A stretch of 64,000 bases of DNA from JAJKJG01 sp036556825 (GCA_036556825.1 DATBIR010000040.1:16011-80010); one strand, 5' to 3'; shown: positions 47,761 through 56,691, numbered from the stretch's first letter. A program made the numbers and translations. The notes: generated by a model not told the origin, from the letters alone.

Positions 47761-49857
47761 CTACTGCGCCGGCGCCGGGGCGCGCACTTCGCCGGCCGTG
47801 AAGGTGCCGTCGTCGTTGGGCCGCATATCGATGCGCCGATCGTGGAATGCATGCAGCGTCGAGCGGTGGCCGATCGACACGATGGTCGTTCCTGCCAGCT
47901 TCTCGCGCAGCATGCGGTAGATCGCCTCCTCGGTCGGCTCGTCCAAGGCGGCGGTGGCTTCGTCGAGGAAGAGCCAGTCCGGCTGCGCCAGCAGAGCCCG
48001 CGCAATGGCGAGGCGTTGCTGCTCGCCGAGCGACAGGGTCTGCGGCCAGAAGCGCTCCTCGTCGAGACGGCCAACGAGGTGCGGGAGGCGTGCCAGCCGC
48101 AGCGCTTCGGCGATGGCCTCGTCGCTGTAGCGACCCTCGACGCCGGGATAGGTGACGGCGCCTCTGAGCGTGCCGATCGGAATGTAGGGCCGTTGCGGCA
48201 GGAGCATCATGGACGCCTCCTTCGGCGTTCTGATCTCCCCGTTTCCGAACGGCCAGATCCCTGAAATGGCGCGGAACAGCGTCGACTTGCCGGAGCCGGA
48301 CGGGCCGGTCAGCAGCGTCGCTTCCCGCGGCCGGAAGGAGAGCTTGTCGAGGCGCACCAGCTTGCGGCCGTCCGGCAGGTCGACCTCGGTGCTCTCGAGA
48401 TCGAGCCGGTCGGTCGCGCCTGGCACGAGGCGGACCCGCGGCTCGGTGGCGGCCACTTTCTGGGCGCGGGCAATCGATGCCTCGAACGTCGTCAGGCGAT
48501 CGATGACGGCCTTGTAATCGGCGATCGTCGAATACGCCGAGATGAAGAAGGTCAGGGCTCCCTCGACCCGGCTGAACGCGCCGGCCGTCTGCTGCAGCTG
48601 GCCGAGGCTGATCTTGCCGGCGAAGTAGAACGGCGCCGCGAGCACGTAAGGCACGACGACATTCGCCTGGAAATAGCTCGCCGTGAACGTGGTCAGCTTC
48701 ATCTGCCGGTTCACGATCTGCATGAAGTTGCGCACGATCCCGTTAAAGCGGTGGGCGAGCCGCTGCTGCTCGGCTTTCTCGCCGTCGAGCAGGGCGACCT
48801 GCTCGGTGTATTCGCGCAGGCGCGCCAGGGCGAAGCGGTAGTCGGCCTCGTAGCGTTCCTGCTGGAAGTAGAGGCTTATGAGCGGCTTGCCGATCAGGTG
48901 GGTGAGCCAGGTGCCGACTACCGCGTAGAGGATGGCGAACCAGACGAGGAGCCCGGGCACGGGATAGTCGGTGCCCGGCAAGGTCAGGTCGCGCGACAGC
49001 GTCCACAGGATGGCGATGAAGGAGACCAGGGTCGCCGACTGGGTCAGCAGGCCGATCGACAGCGTATAGGTGGTATCGACGTATTTGCGCAGGTCCTCGG
49101 CGATGCGCTGGTCCGGGTTGTCCGCTTCCGTGCCGGTCAGCTGCATGCGGTAATGCACCCCGTCGATCAGCCACTCGCCCACATAGATGCTGTTCAGGAA
49201 GGTCCGCCAACGGATGCGCAGCACGTATTGCAGCCAGATCTCGATGATCGCGACCGCGACATAGACGGCGGCCAGGGGAGCGAAAATCCACAGGAGCTGG
49301 TACCAGAAGGCGGCCGCGTCCTTGGCCTGGAGGGCATTGAACCAGTCGCGCGAGAAGAAGCTCAGGCGCACGTTCAAAGCCACCTGGGCCAGATTGATGG
49401 CGACGAGCAACGCCAGAAACGCCGTGCCGATGGCACCCTCGGACGCCCCGACCCGTCCCAGCAGCGGGACGCGGACCTCGCTCGGCTCGCGTGCCTCGAA
49501 GTAGCGGTCGGCGATCTCCATGATGGTGCGGATCACCGGGACAAAGGACACCGCGTAGATCAGCGCCGAGAAGGCCATGGCGCCGATCGGCATCGACGCC
49601 GGCGGCACGTAGTCCCGGTAGCCTTCCGGCACCGCCCCTAGGGCGTTGGCGATCAGCAGCGCGAGCAGGATGATGTGGGTTAGGGCCAGAGTGCCGATAA
49701 GGACTCGCAGGAAGCGCGGGATGCGGCGCGATACGAAGACAATGGCCGCCAGCGCCAGCGTGACCGCCGGCAAGTAGACCGGCAGCTGACCGGCCGTGAG
49801 GGTCACGGCCAGCAGGATCAAACCCGCCACGGCCGTGGCAGCGCTGAGGAGGATCAT
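47761..49857 (-). CDS. SbmA/BacA-type ABC transporter (fused permease-ATPase)
   Basis: 698 residues. N-terminal half: several membrane spans and the SbmA/BacA-like (ABC_membrane_2) domain with FFSRDWFNALQAKD, LQYVLRIRWRTFLNSIYVGEWL, DNPDQRIAEDLRKYVD and YFQQERYEADYRFALARLRE. C-terminal half: a nucleotide-binding domain with Walker A GPSGSGKST, signature LSLGEQQRLAIARALL and Walker B LLFLDEATAALDE-like WLFLDEATAALDE, plus SIGHR. BacA/SbmA relatives import peptides or affect very-long-chain fatty acids; the YddA/BclA-type fused forms are peptide or lipid transporters. The substrate is unknown. ATG at 49857 preferred; the frame extends upstream from a TTG without membrane character. Confidence 0.9.
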   Translation of the reverse strand: MILLSAATAVAGLILLAVTLTAGQLPVYLPAVTLALAAIVFVSRRIPRFLRVLIGTLALTHIILLALLIANALGAVPEGYRDYVPPASMPIGAMAFSALIYAVSFVPVIRTIMEIADRYFEAREPSEVRVPLLGRVGASEGAIGTAFLALLVAINLAQVALNVRLSFFSRDWFNALQAKDAAAFWYQLLWIFAPLAAVYVAVAIIEIWLQYVLRIRWRTFLNSIYVGEWLIDGVHYRMQLTGTEADNPDQRIAEDLRKYVDTTYTLSIGLLTQSATLVSFIAILWTLSRDLTLPGTDYPVPGLLVWFAILYAVVGTWLTHLIGKPLISLYFQQERYEADYRFALARLREYTEQVALLDGEKAEQQRLAHRFNGIVRNFMQIVNRQMKLTTFTASYFQANVVVPYVLAAPFYFAGKISLGQLQQTAGAFSRVEGALTFFISAYSTIADYKAVIDRLTTFEASIARAQKVAATEPRVRLVPGATDRLDLESTEVDLPDGRKLVRLDKLSFRPREATLLTGPSGSGKSTLFRAISGIWPFGNGEIRTPKEASMMLLPQRPYIPIGTLRGAVTYPGVEGRYSDEAIAEALRLARLPHLVGRLDEERFWPQTLSLGEQQRLAIARALLAQPDWLFLDEATAALDEPTEEAIYRMLREKLAGTTIVSIGHRSTLHAFHDRRIDMRPNDDGTFTAGEVRAPAPAQ

Positions 49858-50088
49858 GGGATTCGCAACTCCGAGCCGGTCCGTCGACTCGGCGGCATCA
49901 ATAGAGGGAAGTGAGCGCCTATCAAGCGCCGGAATGGCGGAATCATGATGAGCGCCGTGCCGCAGCCCGGGGGCCGGCCCAAACACAGACAATTGATGCC
50001 TTAGCCGAAAGAGGGGGTCGAAGTTCCCTTGGCCCCCCTTGAATTTGGTCCCGAAAACGTCGTTACCTTACGCCCTCTTTTGACGCGG

Positions 50089-50098
50089 GTTCGCGAAC
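50089..50098. promoter_or_regulatory. Palindrome before dctP
   Basis: GTTCGCGAAC is a perfect 10-bp palindrome 27 bases before the dctP ATG and just downstream of TTGACG (50080-50085), a possible -35. A repressor site is possible but unsupported beyond position and symmetry. Confidence 0.3.
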
Positions 50099-50125
50099 GA
50101 TCCCGCGCGACTGGGAGGATCGATA

Positions 50126-51271
50126 ATGACGAAGTCCAAGACCCCGGCCGGGGAGACCACCTCGCGCCGCAAGTTCCTGCAGGTCGCCGGCGCCGGCGCC
50201 GCCGCGACGGTCGCCGCGCCGGCCGTGGTGAAGGCGCAAGGCCCGGTCAGCATGCGCTGGCAGAGCACCTGGCCCTCGAAGGACATTTTCCACGAATACG
50301 CGCTCGATTTCGCCAAGAAGGTCAACGACATGACCGGCGGCGACCTGAAGATCGAGGTGCTCCCGGCCGGCGCCGTGGTGCCGGCTTTCGGCCTGCTCGA
50401 TGCGGTCTCGTCCGGCACCCTCGACGGCGGCCACGGCGTGCTCGTCTATCACTATGGCAAGCAGCCGGCGCTGGCCCTGTGGGGATCGGGCCCGGGCTTC
50501 GCCATGGACGCCAACATGCTCATGGCCTGGCACAAATACGGTGGCGGCAAGGAGCTGCTCGAGAAGCTCTACAAATCGATCGGCGCCAACGTGGTGTCCT
50601 TCCCGTACGGTCCCATGCCGACGCAGCCGCTCGGCTGGTTCAAGAAGCCGGTGACGAGGGTGGAAGACATCAGAGGGCTCAAGTTCCGCACCGTGGGCAT
50701 TTCGATTGACGTGTTCACCGGCCTCGGCGCAGCCGTCAACGCCCTGCCGGGCGGCGAGATCGTCTCGGCCATGGACCGCGGCCTACTCGACGCGGCCGAG
50801 TTCAACAACGCTTCGTCGGATCGGGCGCTCGGCTTCGCCGACGTGTCGAAGGTCTGCATGCTGCAGAGCTACCACCAGAACGCCGAGCAGTTCGAGATCA
50901 TGTTCAACAAGGCCAAATACGACGGGCTGCCGGAAAAAATGAGGGCGATCATCGCCAACGCCGTCGAGGCGGCCTCTCAGGACATGCAGTGGAAGGCGAT
51001 TGACCGCTATTCCAAGGACTATGTCGAGCTGCAGAGCAAGGACGGCGTCAGGTTCTACAAGACGCCCGACGCGATCCTGAAGCGCCAGCTCGAGGTCTAC
51101 GACGACGTGGTCAAGAAGAAGGCCGGCGAGAACCCCCTGTTCAAGGAGATCATGCAGTCGCAGATCGCCTTCGCCGAGCGCGCCACCCGTTGGGAGCAGG
51201 ACACCGTCGTCGGCCGCCGCATGGCGTTCGACCATTACTTCGGCAAGGACGGCGCAGCGAAGAAGCTCTGA
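50126..51271 (+). CDS. TRAP transporter substrate-binding protein (Tat-exported)
   Basis: 381 residues. The N-terminus has a twin-arginine signal, R14-R15 in TTSRRKFLQVAGAGAAATV, cut near AVVKAQG. The mature part is the DctP/TakP fold: MRWQSTWPSKDIFHEYA, the ligand region GGDLKIEVLPAGAVV, the conserved Arg in RGLKFRTVG and LPGGEIVSAMDRGLLDAAE. It captures an organic acid in the periplasm and hands it to dctQM; related TAXI-less family members bind 2-oxo acids or lactate-type ligands, but the ligand cannot be fixed. GGGAGG seven bases before the ATG sets the start. A long hairpin separates it from the permease genes. Confidence 0.93.
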   Translation: MTKSKTPAGETTSRRKFLQVAGAGAAATVAAPAVVKAQGPVSMRWQSTWPSKDIFHEYALDFAKKVNDMTGGDLKIEVLPAGAVVPAFGLLDAVSSGTLDGGHGVLVYHYGKQPALALWGSGPGFAMDANMLMAWHKYGGGKELLEKLYKSIGANVVSFPYGPMPTQPLGWFKKPVTRVEDIRGLKFRTVGISIDVFTGLGAAVNALPGGEIVSAMDRGLLDAAEFNNASSDRALGFADVSKVCMLQSYHQNAEQFEIMFNKAKYDGLPEKMRAIIANAVEAASQDMQWKAIDRYSKDYVELQSKDGVRFYKTPDAILKRQLEVYDDVVKKKAGENPLFKEIMQSQIAFAERATRWEQDTVVGRRMAFDHYFGKDGAAKKL

Positions 51272-51287
51272 CGATCGTCAAACCAAG

Positions 51288-51325
51288 CGAAGCACCATCC
51301 GGGAGTATAACCGGGTGGTGCTTCG
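51288..51325 (+). promoter_or_regulatory. Long intercistronic stem-loop in the TRAP operon
   Basis: CGAAGCACCA (51288-51297) pairs perfectly with TGGTGCTTCG (51316-51325); five inner pairs (one G-U) extend the stem to 15 bp with an 8-base loop. There is no T run after it. It lies 17 bases after the dctP stop and 36 before dctQ. Likely roles are protecting the dctP transcript or partial termination. Confidence 0.7.
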
Positions 51326-51361
51326 TGCTATCAACTTCCCTCCTGCCAGTTGCGGCCCCGC

Positions 51362-52030
51362 ATGAGCGTCCAACGTTTCCTGCACACGATCGACGCCGTC
51401 AGCACGTGGGTCGGCAAGGCCGCAGCCTGGCTGATCATCCTGTTGACAGCAGTCGTATGTGTCGAGGTGTTCAAGCGTTACGTGCTGAACGCACCGACCG
51501 CGTGGATCTTCGATCTCAACAACATGCTCTACGGCACGCTGTTCATGCTGGCGGGAGCCTACGCGCTGGCGCAGAACTCGCACGTGCGCGGCGACTTCCT
51601 TTACGGGTCGATGAAGCCGCGGACGCAGGCTGCCCTCGACCTCGTTCTCTACATCATCTTCTTCCTGCCCGGGATCGCGGCACTGCTCTATGCAGGATAT
51701 CATTTCGCATCGATCTCCTGGCGCATCGGCGAGCATTCGAGCGTCATGGCTGAAGGGCCACCGATCTACCCCTTCAAGACGGTCATCCCCATCGCGGGAA
51801 CGCTGATCCTGCTGCAGGGCGCAGCCGAGATCGTGCGCTGCGTCGTCTGCCTGCGCACCGGCGAGTGGCCGAGCCGGCTGCATGACGTCAAGGAAATGGA
51901 CGTGCTCGAGGAGCAGCTTGCGCGCAGCGAACATGTGGACGAGGAGACGCGCCAGAAAGTGATCGAGCGCGCGCACCAGATCGACGAGGCCGCGCGTCAA
52001 CGCGGCATGGCGGGGGACCTTCAATCATGA
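51362..52030 (+). CDS. TRAP transporter small permease (DctQ)
   Basis: 222 residues with four membrane spans: AAWLIILLTAVVCVEVF, the LNNMLYGTLFMLAGAYAL pair, LVLYIIFFLPGIAALLYAG and TVIPIAGTLILLQGAAEIV. The ordered pattern with HVRGDFLYG and the basic loops is typical of DctQ. The C-terminal ~40 residues are a charged, helical cytoplasmic tail (DVLEEQLARSEHVDEETRQ), which is longer than usual. Start ATG 51362 is chosen with no clear Shine-Dalgarno. The stop overlaps the dctM start by four bases. Confidence 0.92.
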   Translation: MSVQRFLHTIDAVSTWVGKAAAWLIILLTAVVCVEVFKRYVLNAPTAWIFDLNNMLYGTLFMLAGAYALAQNSHVRGDFLYGSMKPRTQAALDLVLYIIFFLPGIAALLYAGYHFASISWRIGEHSSVMAEGPPIYPFKTVIPIAGTLILLQGAAEIVRCVVCLRTGEWPSRLHDVKEMDVLEEQLARSEHVDEETRQKVIERAHQIDEAARQRGMAGDLQS

Positions 52031-53772
52031 CCGATCCGATGCTCGGGCTGACGATGCTGGGGCTCATCGTCATCACGATCATGATGGGCTTCCCGACCGC
52101 GTTCACGCTGATGGGGCTGGGCGTGTTCTTCGGATTTTATGCCTTTTACACGCCGGGCCAGTATTGGTTCGACAACCGCGTGTTTGATCTGATGGTCCAG
52201 CGCACTTACGGCGCCATGGTCAACGAGGTGCTGATCGCTATCCCGTTGTTCGTGCTGATGGGCTACGTCATGGAGCGCGGCGCGCTCGTGGACAAGATGT
52301 TCTACTCGGTGCAACTCGCGTTCAAGCGGGTGCCGGCTTCCCTCGCGGTCGCGACCCTGGTCGTGTGCGCCTTCTGGGGCATGGCGACGGGCCTCGTCGG
52401 CGCCGTGGTCGTGCTGATGGGCGTCGTCGCCTTTCAACCGATGCTGCGTGCCAACTACGATACGCGGGTCGCTGCCGGCGTCATCACCGCCGGCGGCACG
52501 CTCGGCATCCTGATCCCCCCGTCGGTGATGATCATCGTCTATGCGGCAGTCGCGGGACAGTCGGTGGTCAGGCTCTACGCCGCGGCGATGTTGCCCGGCC
52601 TGTTCCTGGCGTTCCTTTACATCCTCTATGTCGTCGGCCGCGCCGTCATCAATCCCAAGATCGCACCACCTCTGCCGGAGGAATACACCAAGATCCCTGT
52701 GCCGGCGTGGCTGAGAAAGTTCGAAGCGGTTTACTCGCGCAACATGGTCGTGGGGCTCGCCACTGCCCTGGCGTCGCCATCCAGAGCAAGGGCCATCGAA
52801 ACGGAGGGCGGACGCCTCACATACTGGACCTTGGTCAAGAACTTCCTGGCCGCGCTCATACCCGGGCTTCTGATGACGGGCGTGCTCAGCCTGCTGTGGT
52901 GGTATGTGGTCATCTATCCGAAGCGCGCCCAGGATGAAGCGCCGGAAGGGCTGGAGCAACTGGGTGCGCCGGTAGCCGCCGGGCCGGCTGCAGCTGCCGA
53001 CGTCGGACCGTCCACCAGTTTCTACGTGACTTATGCGATCATCGCCGCGCTCGCGGCCGTGGTCATCATTCGCTATTACCGGAACCAGACAGCCGACCGT
53101 CTCGAACTTGTGAAACTGCTCAGCGCCTCGGTGCTGCCGCTGGCGACTTTGATCGTGCTCGTTCTCGGCGCGATCCTGTTCGGCCTGACCACCGCCACGG
53201 AGTCAGCCGCGCTGGGAGCTGCAGGCGCGTTCCTGCTGGCGCTGCAGGCGCGCACGCTCGACTGGAAGCGCACCAAGGAAGCGGTGTTTCTCACAGCCAA
53301 GACGACGGCGATGGTGTGCTGGCTGTTCATCGGCTCGGCCCTTTTCTCGGCCGTGTTTGCTCTTCTTGGCGGGCAGGCTCTGGTGGAGCGCTGGGTGCTG
53401 GCTCTCGACCTCACGCCTCTGCAATTCATGCTTCTGTCACAGGCGGTCATCTTTATTCTCGGCTGGCCGCTCGAATGGACCGAGATCATCATCATTTTCG
53501 TGCCCATTTTCCTGCCGCTGCTACAGCACTTCAACATCGATCCGGTTCTGTGGGGGGTGCTCGTCTTCGTGAACCTGCAGGCGGCCTTCCTGTCGCCCCC
53601 GGTCGCGATGGCTGCCTTCTATCTGAAGGGTGTGGCGCCCCCGCACATCTCGATCAACCAGATCTTCGCCGGCATGATGCCGTATATGCTGATCGTCATC
53701 CTCTGCATGATCATCATCTATCTGTGGCCCGGGATGGTGCTCTTCCTGCCGAACTACCTCTACGGCGGCTAA
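52027..53772 (+). CDS. TRAP transporter large permease (DctM) with central insertion
   Basis: 581 residues versus ~430 for a typical DctM, the transport subunit driving uptake with a sodium or proton gradient. N-terminal part: GFPTAFTLMGLGVFFGF, FVLMGYVMERGAL, VVCAFWGMATGLVGAVVVLMG and GTLGILIPPSVMIIVYA, all typical. Residues ~205-360 hold an insertion with two extra membrane spans (LIPGLLMTGVLSLLWWYV and TYAIIAALAAVVIIRYY) and a Pro/Glu/Ala linker. The C-terminal half then continues as normal (TTATESAALGAAGAFLLAL, GWPLEWTEIIIIFVPIFLPL). Such long forms are found in some alphaproteobacterial systems. It overlaps dctQ by four bases. Confidence 0.93.
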   Translation: MTDPMLGLTMLGLIVITIMMGFPTAFTLMGLGVFFGFYAFYTPGQYWFDNRVFDLMVQRTYGAMVNEVLIAIPLFVLMGYVMERGALVDKMFYSVQLAFKRVPASLAVATLVVCAFWGMATGLVGAVVVLMGVVAFQPMLRANYDTRVAAGVITAGGTLGILIPPSVMIIVYAAVAGQSVVRLYAAAMLPGLFLAFLYILYVVGRAVINPKIAPPLPEEYTKIPVPAWLRKFEAVYSRNMVVGLATALASPSRARAIETEGGRLTYWTLVKNFLAALIPGLLMTGVLSLLWWYVVIYPKRAQDEAPEGLEQLGAPVAAGPAAAADVGPSTSFYVTYAIIAALAAVVIIRYYRNQTADRLELVKLLSASVLPLATLIVLVLGAILFGLTTATESAALGAAGAFLLALQARTLDWKRTKEAVFLTAKTTAMVCWLFIGSALFSAVFALLGGQALVERWVLALDLTPLQFMLLSQAVIFILGWPLEWTEIIIIFVPIFLPLLQHFNIDPVLWGVLVFVNLQAAFLSPPVAMAAFYLKGVAPPHISINQIFAGMMPYMLIVILCMIIIYLWPGMVLFLPNYLYGG

Positions 53773-54434
53773 GCCGCGATCCGGCGACGTGGCAGGCGCT
53801 GCGCCCAGAACGGCAGGCTGCTGAGGACGAAGCGGAGCGGGATCGGCTCGATCCGGAGCCATTCCGCATCACGGCATGGTGCGGAGAAGCGGGCGTCGCC
53901 GCACGGGACAAGCCGCAAGGATTGATCGCCCGGGCCGGATGCCGATCGTCGTTCCGCTGTCGCCAGCCGCGCCGGCCGGCGCAGTATTTTGCTGATATTT
54001 GGTGACGCGGCCGCCCCAGTATTTTGCTGACATTTGGTGACGCGGCCGGCTCAGTATTTTGCTGATATTTGGTGACCCGGGACGGGGCGCGGTGCCGGCG
54101 GTGCAAAGCGGGCATCGCCGGTAACGCGGGCAAAGCGGGCAATGCGGGCAAGGCGGGGACAATGGCGCTGTGACGCGAACAGCCGAGGGCCTCGCCAAGT
54201 CGACCTGAGCCAAACCGCTCGCGAGGCGTAATCCTGCCAACCCGGCCTGGAGTTGATCCTGCGCCTTGACCCCCGCTCGCCGCCCGAAGCCGATGCGCGC
54301 CGGCTCGCGGCTGCACGATGCCCGAAATGCGACCCCAAGCCGCGACCCCGCGAGTAGTCGGAAGTAGCCGAGGCCGCTTGATAGTACCCGCACGGTTTTA
54401 TAAAGTCGCCGGGCAGTAAACGCGTAAAAATGCG
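53773..54434. other. Gene-free interval with composite repeat copy B
   Basis: These 662 bases between dctM and the oxygenase gene have no convincing coding frame. The first ~200 bases are GC-rich without recognised signals; 53982-54166 holds the composite repeat; the last ~250 bases include an AT-richer segment near 54385-54430 that may be the promoter of the oxygenase gene. Apparent reading frames here come from the repeats. Confidence 0.6.
53982..54166 (+). repeat. Composite dispersed repeat, copy B (3 x 35 bp plus 9-base tract)
   Basis: Three adjacent 35-bp units begin at 53982, 54017 and 54052, each opening with CAGTATTTTGCTGA and continuing (T/C)ATTTGGTGACGCGG. The third merges into a spacer and then, from ~54107, a tract with the 9-base rhythm GCGGGCAAA. 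The same two modules occur inverted at 15163-15315. The units abut without spacers, so this is not a CRISPR array. Confidence 0.8.
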
Positions 54435-55064
54435 ATGGCATTCTCTATTGTGAATGTTGACGCGGTGCGTCGGGCGGCCGTCTCGCACGAGCCCTACACC
54501 TGGTTTCTCGGCTCGGGCATCCTGAGGGCGGAGGTCATCGACGACCTCAGGCGCGACTTTCCCGACATCACCAAGCCGGGCGGCCTGACGGTCGAGGAAG
54601 TCGACCTGAAGGGCCGCTTCAAGACCCTGATCGACGAGCTCGAAAGCGACGAGTTCAGCGTCGAATTGTCGAAGAAATTCGGCATGGACCTCACCCGCTA
54701 TCCGCGTCTGACGACCATCATGCGCCGGTCGACCCGGAAATACGGGTCGATTCACACCGACGGCCCCTCGAAGGTGATGACGCTGCTCGTCTACATGAAC
54801 GACAACTGGCCGCCGGGCGGGGCCGGCCGCCTGCGCGTGCTCTATAGCCAGAAGGAGTTCGAGCCCTACGCGGTCGAAGTCCCGCCGACCATGGGCACCG
54901 TGTTCGCGTTCCTGCGCGCCGACAATTCCTGGCACGGCCACCTGCCCTATACGGGCGAGCGCCGGGTCGTGCAGATCGCCTGGGTCAAGGATGCCGGCGA
55001 GGTCGCCCGCAAGAAGAAGCGCAACAAGGTGGCGCAATTCTTCAAGGGCATATTCGGGCGCTGA
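54435..55064 (+). CDS. 2-oxoglutarate/Fe(II)-dependent oxygenase
   Basis: 209 residues. Iron ligands fit HxD...H: H107 and D109 in IHTDGPSK, H167 (or H169) in NSWHGHLP; Arg176/177 in GERRVVQIAW would bind 2-oxoglutarate. MTLLVYMN and the NDNWPPGGAGRLRV block resemble the prolyl-4-hydroxylase-like branch of the superfamily. The C-terminus is a basic amphipathic tail (KKKRNKVAQFFKGIFGR) that could touch membrane or nucleic acid. No signal peptide is seen. The ATG lacks a Shine-Dalgarno. The substrate is unknown; hydroxylation of a protein, lipid or glycan is possible. It stands alone between the repeat and the candidate RNA region. Confidence 0.85.
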   Translation: MAFSIVNVDAVRRAAVSHEPYTWFLGSGILRAEVIDDLRRDFPDITKPGGLTVEEVDLKGRFKTLIDELESDEFSVELSKKFGMDLTRYPRLTTIMRRSTRKYGSIHTDGPSKVMTLLVYMNDNWPPGGAGRLRVLYSQKEFEPYAVEVPPTMGTVFAFLRADNSWHGHLPYTGERRVVQIAWVKDAGEVARKKKRNKVAQFFKGIFGR

Positions 55065-55542
55065 GGCGCCGGCCTGGGCGGAATGCACATTGCCCACCGA
55101 TTGACCAGCTGTCGCACAACGACACAGCAGTTAAGAGCTTGTTAAGCAGCCGGGGCGCATCCTTCAGGTAATAGATTCGTGCCTCAGCCGGCAGGCCTGA
55201 TCACCCTCGATCGGCGAGCGACCGTAACTGGAAGTGGGACGAACCCGCCCGGATCTGACAACATAACCGTCGCAGAACGGACCAACGAAAGGCCCCAGCG
55301 CAAGCTCAGGGCCTTCTTTGTTGCCCGAAGCCCGCTGCCTGCCTCCCCGCGCGATCATAAGTGCGACGTCGTCCTTCCGGCCATTCGCGAGCCCCTGCTC
55401 GCCGGCACCTCCACGCGCGCGGAAGGCTGCGCCTTGACGCGTCCTCCCGGCGGCGTCGCGCATGTCACGCCGCCCGCTTGCGCCGCATCCCCGGACGGGG
55501 CAGATGAGCGCCAGCGACAACATCGACGGCAGGGAGAGCGGG
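55065..55542 (+). other. 478-base interval with a candidate small RNA
   Basis: No gene is recognised between the oxygenase and MetE-like genes. A terminator-like hairpin lies at 55289-55315. Upstream of it, about 55185-55285, are further small hairpins (CTCG-ATCGG-CGAG near 55208, and GTGGG/CCCGC pairing near 55235). A small RNA, or a leader with attenuator for the MetE-like gene, is possible. The 220 bases after the terminator are GC-rich with no signal I can name. Confidence 0.4.
55289..55315 (+). terminator. Rho-independent terminator-like hairpin
   Basis: AAGGCCC (55289-55295) pairs with GGGCCTT (55309-55315), loop of 13 bases, followed by CTTTGTTG. It is 225 bases after the oxygenase stop and 228 before the MetE-like start, so it ends either the oxygenase transcript or a small RNA. 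Confidence 0.55.
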
Positions 55543-56691
55543 ATGGCTCTGGAGGCGCGACAACAGCGTATTTTGACAACGCATGTGGGCAGCCTGCCGC
55601 GCCCCGATGCGCTGTCCGAGATGATGGCCGGCGGCGACACCGCCCCCGCCATCTACGAGGGCGCGGTGCGCGACGCGGTCGCGGCGGTGGTGCAACGGCA
55701 AGTCGATCTCGGCATCGACATCATCGACGACGGCGAGCAGTCGAAGCCGGGCTTCGTCGCCTATGTTCACGAGCGGCTCGGCGGTCTGACGCCGCGCGAC
55801 GACATGCCGAGCGGTTTTCAGGAGACGCGCGAGACCCGGTCCTTCCCGCAATTCTACGTGTGCGGCCACTCCGGCGCGGCGCATCCGCGCGTCGCCACCA
55901 CCGAGCCCATCCGCTACACCGGTCAGCGGCAATTGCGGACGGACATCGACAACCTCAAGGCGGCGCTCAAGGACGTCAGCGCCGCCGACGTGTTCATGCC
56001 AGCCGCCTCACCCGGGATCATCGAGGGTTATCAGGTCAACCGCTACTACAAGACCGACGAGGAATGCCTCTATGCCATCGCCGAGGCGATGCGGGAGGAA
56101 TACGAGGCCATCGTCGCGGCGGGGTTCATGCTGCAGATCGACGATCCGCGCCTCGCGATGCATTACATGCTCAACCCCGGCAAGAGCGTGGAAGACTGCC
56201 GCAAGTGGGCGCAATCGCGCATCGCGGCGCTCAACCACGCCCTGCGCAACATCCCGCCGGAACGCGTGCGCCATCATACCTGCCACGGCATCAATATGGG
56301 CCCGCGCACCAACGACATGGAATTCCGGCACATCGTCGATCTCGTCCTGACGATCCGCGCCAACTTCTACTCGTTCGAGGCTGCCAATCCGCGTCACGAG
56401 CACGAGTGGCGCGTTTGGGAGAACGTGAAGCTCCCGGCCGGAAAAGCCATCATGCCCGGCGTGATCACCCACAGCTCGGTGATCGTCGAGCACCCTGACC
56501 TCGTCGCCGAGCGCATCGGCCGCTTCGCGGGACTGGTCGGACGCGAGAACGTGATCGCCAGCGCCGATTGCGGCTTCGCCTCGACGCCGCGCGGCGAGCC
56601 GGAAGTGCATCCCACCATCGTCTGGGCGAAATTCGCCAGCCTCGTCGAAGGCGCGCGGCGCGCCACGCGCAGCCTGTGGGGACGCGCATGA
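55543..56691 (+). CDS. Cobalamin-independent methionine synthase-like protein (MetE C-terminal type)
   Basis: 382 residues: only the barrel domain of MetE. It starts LTTHVGSLPRPDALSEM, with DIIDDGEQSKPGF, and carries residues in the zinc-ligand places: HHTCHGINMG (His and Cys) and ADCGFAST (Cys). Such stand-alone forms can be methyltransferases with other methyl donors, or relatives of epoxyalkane:coenzyme M transferase; the physiological reaction is unknown. GGGAGAGCGGG before the ATG at 55543 supports this start over the ATG at 55504. The TctC-type gene follows 29 bases downstream and may be co-transcribed. Confidence 0.85.
   Translation: MALEARQQRILTTHVGSLPRPDALSEMMAGGDTAPAIYEGAVRDAVAAVVQRQVDLGIDIIDDGEQSKPGFVAYVHERLGGLTPRDDMPSGFQETRETRSFPQFYVCGHSGAAHPRVATTEPIRYTGQRQLRTDIDNLKAALKDVSAADVFMPAASPGIIEGYQVNRYYKTDEECLYAIAEAMREEYEAIVAAGFMLQIDDPRLAMHYMLNPGKSVEDCRKWAQSRIAALNHALRNIPPERVRHHTCHGINMGPRTNDMEFRHIVDLVLTIRANFYSFEAANPRHEHEWRVWENVKLPAGKAIMPGVITHSSVIVEHPDLVAERIGRFAGLVGRENVIASADCGFASTPRGEPEVHPTIVWAKFASLVEGARRATRSLWGRA

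Noticed and set aside
53982..54086. Three regular 35-bp repeats considered as a CRISPR array
   Set aside because: Units are directly adjacent with no variable spacers and no cas genes are in the window.
55065..55288. Cobalamin or SAM riboswitch before the MetE-like gene
   Set aside because: I could not find the conserved boxes of any riboswitch class that I know; only a terminator-like hairpin is clear.
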